The notes beneath the pieces were generated by a model. That model worked only from the letters and a program-made list of their open reading frames with translations. It was not told the origin of the DNA and did not search any database. From Methylococcaceae bacterium (lineage in GTDB: Bacteria > Pseudomonadota > Gammaproteobacteria > Methylococcales > Methylomonadaceae), in assembly GCA_003542275.1 (NCBI GenBank), contig DPKY01000285.1, positions 1 through 5,706 on the forward strand: 5,706 nucleotides of DNA, read 5' to 3'. This document shows positions 1-5,039 of this stretch, one piece after another. The number at the start of each line of letters is the position of its first letter. The stretch's first letter is position 1. The translations under genes were made by a program, and so were the position numbers.

Positions 1-48
1 GGTTTGAATAAAAAAAGCAGGCAACGACACCAGCGAGTTGGAACGTGA
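1..48 (+). other. Possible 3' tail of an upstream DUF2442-like ORF
   Basis: Read from base 1, the frame gives GLNKKSRQRHQRVGT and stops at TGA 46-48. The complete DUF2442 protein in this window ends ANGKIQQQHQRVGTGD in the same frame relative to the direct repeat, so the HQRVGT part comes from the shared repeat. Codon-by-codon alignment to the left of the repeat gives only N, K and Q in common (LNKKSRQ against ANGKIQQ). It may therefore be the end of another DUF2442 gene lying left of the window, or just an out-of-frame reading of the methylase remnant. The window edge prevents a decision. Confidence 0.2.
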
Positions 49-66
49 GATTGATGGGTTGGTTTA
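21..66 (+). repeat. Direct repeat, left copy (46 bp, partner 614-659)
   Basis: Positions 21-66 match 614-659 at a constant offset of 593 with three mismatches (26 G/A, 36 A/T, 46 T/G), i.e. 43 of 46 identical. In this copy it encodes the NDTSELEREIDGLVY part of the methylase C-terminus. The two copies bracket the DUF4160-DUF2442 pair. The similarity falls off at both ends, as expected of duplicated coding sequence rather than a precise target-site duplication. Confidence 0.85.
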
Positions 67-106
67 TGATTTGTACCAATTAACTCAAGACGAAATTAAC
101 ATTATT

Positions 107-112
107 GAAGGA
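107..112 (+). promoter_or_regulatory. Shine-Dalgarno site for the DUF4160 gene
   Basis: GAAGGA lies 7 nt before the ATG at 120-122 and inside the last codons of the methylase remnant. It supports translation starting at 120 and means the DUF4160 gene depends on the retained methylase end for its ribosome binding site. Confidence 0.6.
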
Positions 113-119
113 AAATAAG

Positions 120-367
120 ATGCCAGAAATAGTTAGATTTTACGGAATTGTTATTAAGTTATTTTTAGTGACCATCCACCGCCGCATTTTCATGTGATTT
201 ATGGCGAATACAACGCACTGTTTGATATGAACACGTTGGAAATGATAGAAGGTGATTTGCCAAGTCGTGCAAAAAAATTAACCATTGAATGGGCAACACG
301 TTATCAAACTGAATTGTTAGAAATGTGGAGAACTCAACAATTTCATAAACTCCCACCTTTGGAATAA
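120..367 (+). pseudogene. DUF4160-family protein, disrupted by a -1 frameshift
   Basis: The start reads MPEIVRFYGIVIKLF, the typical DUF4160 opening (MPEI.RFYGI.I). The family continuation SDHPPPHFHVIYGEY then follows in a different frame from base 167, ending ...KLPPLE at TAA 365-367. One base is missing from the T-run 162-166; with six T the protein would be an uninterrupted 82 residues, the normal family length. Read literally, the frame ends at TGA 195-197 after 25 residues. The conserved HxPPHFH region, probably the functional centre of this small domain, lies entirely after the shift. The DUF2442 gene starts 4 nt after the stop, and the two families are often neighbours and have been proposed to form toxin-antitoxin-like pairs; no function is proven here. 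Everything after the shift is intact, so the lesion looks recent, or it is a sequencing error or recoding site. Confidence 0.8.
161..167 (+). other. Frameshift site A_TTT_TTA in the DUF4160 gene
   Basis: In the starting frame the codons are TTA TTT TTA GTG. A slip back by one base on TTT-TTA puts TTT then AGT in register and restores the family sequence ...KLFFSDH. The heptamer resembles a -1 slippery site but begins with A rather than T, so re-pairing in the P site would be imperfect. No convincing downstream stimulatory hairpin was found by eye. Simple loss of one T from the run is the more likely explanation. Confidence 0.5.
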
Positions 368-371
368 CGCC

Positions 372-647
372 ATGAACATACCGAAAATAATTTCTGTTCA
401 GCCGCTCGATGATTACGAATTGATGATTGAGTTTTCTAATCATGAATACCGTCAATATGATGTTAAACCGTTATTAAAAAAAGAAATGTTTGCACCATTA
501 GAAAGTCGTGCATTTTTTAAAAATGTAAAAATTGAGCAAGGTGGTTATGCGGTGAGTTGGAATGAGGATATTGATATAAGTGAATATGAATTATGGGCGA
601 ACGGTAAAATTCAGCAACAACACCAGCGTGTTGGAACGGGAGATTGA
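372..647 (+). CDS. DUF2442 domain-containing protein
   Basis: This is a 91-residue small protein with an intact DUF2442 core over about residues 1-79: PKIISVQPLDDYEL, then FSNHEYRQYDVKPLL, then GGYAVSWNEDIDIS and ELWANGK. The molecular function is not known with certainty; proteins of this family commonly sit next to DUF4160 proteins and are proposed partners in toxin-antitoxin-like modules. The ATG is 4 nt after the DUF4160 stop, with only a weak GGA 8 nt upstream, so translational coupling is likely. The last 12 residues (IQQQHQRVGTGD) are not family sequence. They and the stop at 645-647 come from out-of-frame reading of the duplicated methylase repeat, so the natural C-terminus was replaced by recombination or decay. 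With its partner frameshifted, this may be an orphan half of the pair. Confidence 0.82.
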   Translation: MNIPKIISVQPLDDYELMIEFSNHEYRQYDVKPLLKKEMFAPLESRAFFKNVKIEQGGYAVSWNEDIDISEYELWANGKIQQQHQRVGTGD

Positions 648-659
648 TGGGTTGGTTTA
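614..659 (+). repeat. Direct repeat, right copy (46 bp, partner 21-66)
   Basis: This is the second copy of the methylase C-terminal segment, 43 of 46 bases identical to 21-66. The copy overlaps the 3' end of the DUF2442 gene and supplies its last codons and stop, so the repeat junction lies at about 610-614. Confidence 0.85.
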
Positions 660-683
660 GGCTTTATGGCTTTAGCTTTAAGA
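616..683 (+). pseudogene. Degraded methylase C-terminal remnant (copy 2)
   Basis: The methylase frame reads NTSVLEREIDGLV and then hits TAG at 658-660, exactly where copy 1 continues with a Tyr codon. Beyond it, 661-680 contains three copies of GCTTTA (661-666, 669-674, 675-680). With one or two indels this can be read as the family's continuation 'YALYG(L/F)', but that restoration is speculative. It contains no catalytic part and cannot be functional. Its left boundary is the join to DUF2442 coding sequence. The stretch 684-695 before the convergent HAD gene holds nothing I recognise, including no clear terminator hairpin. Confidence 0.5.
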
Positions 684-695
684 GAACAACACACT

Positions 696-1349
696 TCAGC
701 CGAAAATCAAAAACTCATCCAAATGCGCCAGCGTTAAATGCGCCAACGCACTCGCCTCACTGTCTGCAGGCAAAACAGAAGGCACAAAAACCGTAAACGC
801 CCCTGCCCGACTGGCGGCCAAAACACCTGCCAGAGAATCTTCAAACACAACGCACGCCGTGACATCAACATTGAGCACACTGGCCGCTTTTAAAAAAATA
901 TCCGGCATAGGCTTTGCGTGGATGACATCTTCTCGCGCCACGATACATGGAAATAACGCGGCAATGTTGGCTAACGTTAAACACTCTAAGGCATTCGCAC
1001 GCGGACTGTTTGTTGCAATGCAATAAGGGATGTTTTTAGCATTCAATCGCTCAACAAGGTTAAGCACACCACGTTTAACAACAATGCCTTGACGTAAAAC
1101 CAAATCACGCCAGCATTGACTGCTTAGGCGATGAAATACCTCAAAATCAAACTGCTGACCACATTGCGCTTTCAATAACGCTTGAATTTCTTTGTAAGAA
1201 TGTCCCGATAATGACGAAAAAAACGTGTCTGGCAAGGCAAATCCCATTTGCGTTGCCGCGCGTTGCCATGCGGCAAAATACGTCGGCTCCCTATCGAGAA
1301 TTAACCCATCTAAATCAAAAATAACGGCTTGAAAATCATTTAACGTCAT
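696..1349 (-). CDS. HAD-superfamily hydrolase, beta-phosphoglucomutase/sugar-phosphatase-like
   Basis: At 217 residues this has the size of HAD subfamily IA enzymes with a small helical cap. Motif I is FDLDGLILDREP (nucleophile D12, acid/base D14), motif II is IATNSP (N114/S115), motif III is the Lys in HAKPMPD (K146), and motif IV is VFEDS (E170, D171). All four are present, so a working Mg-dependent phosphotransferase is expected in the cytoplasm. The motif I form 'DGL..D.EP' and HAKP.PDIF resemble sugar-phosphate phosphatases of the YniC/beta-phosphoglucomutase group; the substrate cannot be read from the sequence. The Arg in 'LDREP' replaces the more usual Ser/Thr. The ATG overlaps the TGA of the upstream nucleotidyltransferase gene (ATGA), with no strong Shine-Dalgarno site, so translation is probably coupled. 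It is the last gene of the minus-strand chain and converges on the DUF2442 gene. Confidence 0.88.
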   Translation of the reverse strand: MTLNDFQAVIFDLDGLILDREPTYFAAWQRAATQMGFALPDTFFSSLSGHSYKEIQALLKAQCGQQFDFEVFHRLSSQCWRDLVLRQGIVVKRGVLNLVERLNAKNIPYCIATNSPRANALECLTLANIAALFPCIVAREDVIHAKPMPDIFLKAASVLNVDVTACVVFEDSLAGVLAASRAGAFTVFVPSVLPADSEASALAHLTLAHLDEFLIFG

Positions 1350-2275
1350 GTCTGAATCACTTTGATGTATTCGCCGCGTGCCTCTCGATTTGAGCCGACT
1401 ACAACACGTTGATTGCCTTGCGCATCTTCTTCAATCTGCCCCGCAATTTCCACCCACTCACCCGCAATGGCCTGCCCCGTATAAGTTGCCGTAAAACAGA
1501 CAACGCGTTGAATACGCAAATGATTCAAACCCCATTCAGCGGGGTAACAAAAAGCACGCGCATCATCAAGCACTTGTGCAGAAAACACCACTCTGCCAAT
1601 TTGGTACACCACTGCAGCAGGTGGCGGCGTTATTTCAACCACACTTAAATCACATTTACGACCGTTAATTAACGCTTTATTCCACTTTCGCTGCTCATGC
1701 CACACATAAGCCTCAAAATCCATGTCACAATCGCGCCGCGCATAAGTCTCGCGCCAATCCGATTCACGCAACGCCGTGACATCCCCTTGAGAGAGCAACG
1801 CTCGTAGCGCCATGCGGCACTGCTCAAACACAGCGAGGTCATAGCAGACTAAATCAATATCCGAGGCTATGGTCTGTTGTGAAATGAGCAGAGAGCCTGT
1901 CACGCCCATTTTTGAGATATCAACGCCCTGCTCTTTAAATAAGTGACATAACGCTACGCAATCCGCCTCCACTGTATCACGCACGGGTTGATTTAAAAGC
2001 TGCGCCAAACGCGCACTGGGGTGAAAGTGCGCGGTAATAGCCTCAAAAGGTACACCGTGCAAAAACGCATCTAACGCAGGCGAATGAAAACAGTAAAAGG
2101 GGTAATGTGCTGACAATAGCGCATTGGCGTGCTCGGTAGGAACTTTGCGCCACTGCCCATCGTCACCGCGCACATAACGCAAAAAGCAACGCACTTTATT
2201 GTCTTCCCGCCCCGCCGCGACGACAGCAAAAACAAGACCTTGCGCTCTTTGAATAAAATCTTTGGGTAAAAACAT
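1346..2275 (-). CDS. Pol-beta-type nucleotidyltransferase domain protein (COG1665-like)
   Basis: This 309-residue protein carries a pol-beta nucleotidyltransferase signature: GSLLISQQTIASDIDLV at about 127-143, i.e. G127-S128 then D139-x-D141, with a likely third carboxylate at D209 (RKCDLSVV). The metal-binding triad thus looks complete. The N-terminus (LPKDFIQ..QGLVFAVV..., CFLRYV, WRKV) and the C-terminus (DDARAFCYPAEW, CFTATYTGQAIAGE, VVVGSNREARGEYIKV) resemble, from memory, uncharacterised predicted nucleotidyltransferases that are common in archaea (COG1665). The last 60 or so residues look like a beta-rich accessory domain. The substrate is unknown; it could transfer a nucleotide to a small molecule, protein or RNA. 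The ATG shares one base with the BatD stop (TAATG) and no Shine-Dalgarno site is visible, so it probably depends on reinitiation after BatD. The start at 2275 is supported because the first residues already match the family opening. Confidence 0.75.
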   Translation of the reverse strand: MFLPKDFIQRAQGLVFAVVAAGREDNKVRCFLRYVRGDDGQWRKVPTEHANALLSAHYPFYCFHSPALDAFLHGVPFEAITAHFHPSARLAQLLNQPVRDTVEADCVALCHLFKEQGVDISKMGVTGSLLISQQTIASDIDLVCYDLAVFEQCRMALRALLSQGDVTALRESDWRETYARRDCDMDFEAYVWHEQRKWNKALINGRKCDLSVVEITPPPAAVVYQIGRVVFSAQVLDDARAFCYPAEWGLNHLRIQRVVCFTATYTGQAIAGEWVEIAGQIEEDAQGNQRVVVGSNREARGEYIKVIQT

Positions 2276-3969
2276 TACAAACGATACAAGGGTTTTAATG
2301 CCTCATTTTCCACGCGTGTTGTCAGCTTTGCGCGGGCGGCGTGTTCGCTAAAGCCTTGAAATAACGCTTTGCCTTCCCATGCCACAGCGTGTTGACTATA
2401 AAGCACCGTATTGAGTTCTAAAATGGCGTCGCGCAAACGTGCGCCACAATGTGGCGCAATCGCCCCTAAACTGTTTGCGTTAAATTGTAGCTTGCCCCAC
2501 TGAAGCAACGCTTCTTTGGCGGCGTGTTGATCATTGCTAAAACACGCTTTTTTTAACAATTTTGTGCACATTTTCAACGATATTTCCGCAGGAGATTCCA
2601 CCACCACCTCCACCGCTTTTTTGCGCGACTGTGCCCATTTTACCGCCAAAAATCCCAACGTCATCAACCAGCCAACACTGGAAACCATCGCAACGATGCG
2701 CCACACACGGTCTTTATGAGAAGACGTGTTTGACACTATCGCGGTCGCGTTACTAGGCGCTGGTGCTTGACTGAGTTGCGCGGGCGCGGCGGCTTGTGTT
2801 TGCAAACCGTTATCGCTGGCGTTTGCGTGCAAGACAATTTGTGGTAAATCGGCGCTTTCCATGCGCTGCGTTTTGGTGTTAAACCACGCAATATGAATAG
2901 CGGGCAACGTGAAATCACCGGCTTTGGAGGGAATCAACGCAATTTTTTCTTCACGAATAGCCATCAGACCCTCGGATTGTTTCGTTTCTTGCAAAACGGG
3001 CTGATCGTTATAGGCTTTGAGCTGTGCATCCACTTTGGCCGTGTTGAGTTCGGGAAGTTGCCCCACCGTTGAACCATTGGCCACCAGTTTTAAGGTGCGC
3101 GTGAGCGGCTCGCCCACTTTCATTTGTGACACATCATCTGACCACGTTTGCGTGAGTTCAACGTGGTCAGCGGCGAGCCAATGCCCCGAAAATGTACTGG
3201 GCATGGGCTGGACATTTAGCGTGATGGCATTTGACTTGACAATGCGACGCTGCGTCATTTGTGAATTAAAAAACGCATTGGGATTTTGTCGACCACGCGA
3301 AATCACATCGGCGGTTAAGACCAGCGGTTTGATGGTCATCACGCCACTTTTTTGCGGAAAAATGGCATATTTACGCTCAATGACCATGTACGTCACGCCA
3401 CTCACTTGCGTGGTGTAATTATTGTCATCCCCCAATTTTTCAATTACCGCATCACTTAATTCGGGCTCACTTAAACTCGCTTTAGCTAAATCAATTTTGC
3501 GATACAATTTTAGCGTATAGAGCACTTGTGATTGAATGACGGGCTTATCTGGCGTGACGCTTACATCTAAAAATAAATCATCGTCATCTTGCACGCCCTT
3601 ATTAGCAGAACTGGGCAACACCGAAATCGGCAGAGCATGACTGGCATCATGCCCAAATTTAATCACAGGAATAATTAAATTGCCCGAATCATTGGCGGTT
3701 ACCGTGACTAACCATTCTATTTTCTGATGCGATTGGCCATTCACCCAACTTGAGCTACTGCTTTGGCTTTGCGAAATAATCGTAAAATCTTGCTCAAGTG
3801 GGCTAAAATCGGGATCGGCATCGGGCGTGCTAGGGGCGGTAAAAATAAGCTGCTACGATTCATCCACACTGATGGGATGACGGTCGACAGAAACGGTAAT
3901 ATCCAGCGCCGCCGCGAAGGGCGAAAACATCACCAGCCAAAATGTCAAAACAAATCCAATAAGAGGCAT
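2275..3969 (-). pseudogene. batD: BatD-family protein with an in-frame TAG at codon 39
   Basis: BatD proteins are envelope proteins associated with BatA/BatB von Willebrand-type proteins and MoxR ATPases; their exact role is unsettled. From ATG 3969 the frame encodes 564 codons, a normal family length. The layout is: signal peptide (hydrophobic FVLTFWLVMF, cleavage near AAA-LD at 21-22); the N-terminal domain pattern DADPDFSPLEQDFTIISQS and SSSSSWVNGQ (about 50-78); further beta-sandwich domains (for example WLVTVTAND, VTYMVIERKYAIFPQKSG, IALIPSKAGDFTLP); an Ala/Pro/Gln-rich linker (about 390-411); one membrane helix (about 422-445); and a cytoplasmic C-terminal domain. Codon 39 is TAG (3855-3853), inside the first strand, where the family usually has a hydrophobic or aromatic residue. 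The next available start, GTG at 3744 (codon 76), would make a 489-residue protein with no signal peptide and half a domain. The rest is intact. No batA, batB or moxR is present nearby. Confidence 0.82.
3853..3855 (-). other. In-frame TAG (codon 39) of the BatD gene
   Basis: Reading down from ATG 3969, the codons are GTG GAT GAA TCG TAG CAG CTT ATT TTT, giving VDES-stop-QLIF. Both sides fit BatD family sequence in the same frame, so it is a point change rather than a frameshift. TTG, TAT, TAC or TGG would each be one base away. All the intact genes with visible stops here end in TAA or TGA; the only other TAG noted is in the methylase remnant at 658-660. Confidence 0.85.
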
Positions 3970-3978
3970 AAAACGTGT

Positions 3979-3985
3979 TCACCTT
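3979..3985 (-). promoter_or_regulatory. Shine-Dalgarno site that decides the BatD start
   Basis: AAGGTGA on the minus strand lies 9 nt before ATG 3969-3967. It supports this ATG, directly followed by the signal peptide, as the original start rather than the GTG at 3744. The 45-nt gap between asd and BatD (3970-4014) shows no hairpin and T-tract, so readthrough from asd is likely. Confidence 0.55.
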
Positions 3986-4014
3986 ATTTTATTTTTTAAA
4001 CTAAGCCACCCAAT

Positions 4015-5037
4015 TTAGAGATAATCGCGGATTAACACTTCAGCAATTTGAATGCTATTGAGCGCCGCGCCTTTGCGGATATTATCTGACACCACCCATA
4101 AATCAATGCCGCGCGGATGTGAAATATCTTCACGAATACGGCTAACAAAGGTGGCATCGTTTCCCGCTGAATGCGTCACTGCCGTGGCATAACCGCCATT
4201 GATTCGCTCATCAATCACTTCAACGCCATCGGCTTTTTGGAGTAATTCACGCACGGCATCGGCCGTGATTTTGTCGCGCGTTTCAATGTGCACCGCTTCA
4301 GAATGACCATAAAACACCGGTACGCGCACCGCCGTCGCATTCACTAAAATACGATGGTCACCCATGATTTTCTGGGTTTCCCACACCATTTTCATCTCTT
4401 CTTTGGTGTAACCGTTATCCATAAACACATCAATTTGTGGCAACACATTAAACGCAATCTGCTTTGGATAGACAACAGGCTCAATGGGCTGTAAATTCAA
4501 CAGATTTGCCGTTTGTTTGCCTAATTCTTCAATCGCGTCTTTTCCCGTTCCCGACACCGCTTGATAAGTAGCGACGTTAATACGCTCAATACCCACGGCG
4601 TCATAAATGGGTTTTAACGCCACGAGCATTTGAATGGTTGAGCAATTGGGATTGGCAATAATGCCGCGTTTTTTATAGTCTGCAATCGCTTGTGGATTGA
4701 CTTCAGGCACCACGAGGGGAATGTCCTCGTCATAGCGAAATTGTGAGGTATTATCAATGACCACGCACCCCGCCGCCGCCGCTTTGGGTGCATAAATTTC
4801 AGATACAGAGGCGCCAGGTGAAAATAAACCAATTTGCACTTTTGAAAAATCAAACGTCGCTAAATCTTCTACTTTGAGCGAGCCTCCTTTAAAAGGCAGA
4901 CGCTTGCCAACAGAATTCGCACTGGCGAGCGCATAGACTTCACCAACGGGAAAATTGCGCTCCTCTAAAATCGCCAGCATCGTTTCACCCACCGCGCCGG
5001 TGGCGCCAACAACGGCGATATCATACGTTTTGCTCAT
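4015..5037 (-). CDS. asd: Aspartate-semialdehyde dehydrogenase
   Basis: This enzyme performs NADPH-dependent reductive dephosphorylation of L-aspartyl-4-phosphate to aspartate semialdehyde, the branch-point step towards lysine/diaminopimelate, threonine and methionine, in the cytoplasm. The 340-residue length is standard. Visible elements are the nucleotide-binding GATGAVG (11-17), IDNTSQFR (94-101), the catalytic-cysteine motif NPNCSTIQ with C132, the QAVSGTGK segment (159-166), and RVPVFYGHSE with R238 and the general-base H245. The sequence type is the one found in many Gram-negative bacteria (beginning 'AVVGATGAVGE'). The ATG at 5037 is 2 nt after the leuB stop and is preceded by AAGGA 8 nt upstream, inside the last leuB codons, so the pair is co-transcribed. 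No lesion or missing key residue is seen. Confidence 0.96.
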   Translation of the reverse strand: MSKTYDIAVVGATGAVGETMLAILEERNFPVGEVYALASANSVGKRLPFKGGSLKVEDLATFDFSKVQIGLFSPGASVSEIYAPKAAAAGCVVIDNTSQFRYDEDIPLVVPEVNPQAIADYKKRGIIANPNCSTIQMLVALKPIYDAVGIERINVATYQAVSGTGKDAIEELGKQTANLLNLQPIEPVVYPKQIAFNVLPQIDVFMDNGYTKEEMKMVWETQKIMGDHRILVNATAVRVPVFYGHSEAVHIETRDKITADAVRELLQKADGVEVIDERINGGYATAVTHSAGNDATFVSRIREDISHPRGIDLWVVSDNIRKGAALNSIQIAEVLIRDYL

Positions 5038-5039
5038 GG

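Larger units (their letters stand above)
8..118 (+). pseudogene. C-terminal remnant of an Eco57I/N6-adenine DNA methylase-like protein (copy 1)
   Basis: The frame ending at TAA 116-118 encodes a short segment with LEREIDGLVYDLYQLTQDEI and then INIIEGK. The pattern 'LE..ID.LVY.LY.LT..EI.I(I/V)EG' is the usual extreme C-terminus of Eco57I-type restriction-modification enzymes and related N6-adenine methylases. Reading upstream in the same frame meets TGA at 5-7, after a run of seven A (10-16), so the fragment is not joined in frame to a longer gene inside the window. It may be a decayed end, or the frame may have shifted in the A-run. It holds none of the catalytic domain. The fragment also supplies the GAAGGA Shine-Dalgarno site (107-112) for the next gene, whose ATG begins one base after this stop, which suggests an old methylase-DUF4160-DUF2442 operon. 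Confidence 0.6.

Noticed and set aside
165..455. 96-residue minus-strand ORF across DUF4160 and DUF2442
   Set aside because: The plus strand encodes two recognisable families here, and the antisense product matches nothing I know.
21..659. CRISPR-like or transposon-end reading of the 46-bp repeats
   Set aside because: There are only two copies, the spacing of 593 bp contains two genes, the repeats are coding-derived with mismatches, and no inverted ends or transposase are seen.
648..695. Terminator between the convergent DUF2442 and HAD genes
   Set aside because: The GCTTTA triplets look repetitive but do not form a GC-rich hairpin with a T-tract on either strand.
2562..2756. Plus-strand ORF with a poly-proline stretch
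   Set aside because: The prolines come from CCA/CCT repeats that encode the Val/Glu-rich segment just after the BatD membrane helix on the minus strand; it is a shadow.
3017..3418. 133-residue plus-strand ORF antisense to BatD
   Set aside because: It is a Cys/Ser-rich shadow of well-supported BatD beta-domain coding sequence, with no motif or ribosome binding site that stands out.
3763..3999. 78-residue plus-strand ORF over the region upstream of the long BatD frame
   Set aside because: The opposite strand here encodes the BatD signal peptide and N-terminal domain with clear family similarity; the plus-strand frame is an Arg/Lys-rich shadow with no recognisable domain.
3970..4014. Promoter or terminator in the asd-BatD gap
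   Set aside because: The gap is AT-rich and 45 nt long; I found no stem-loop with a T-tract and no well-spaced -35/-10 pair, only the Shine-Dalgarno site of BatD.
4614..4853. Short minus-strand ORF inside asd in another frame
   Set aside because: Asd is full length with all catalytic motifs in its own frame; this is an out-of-frame shadow.
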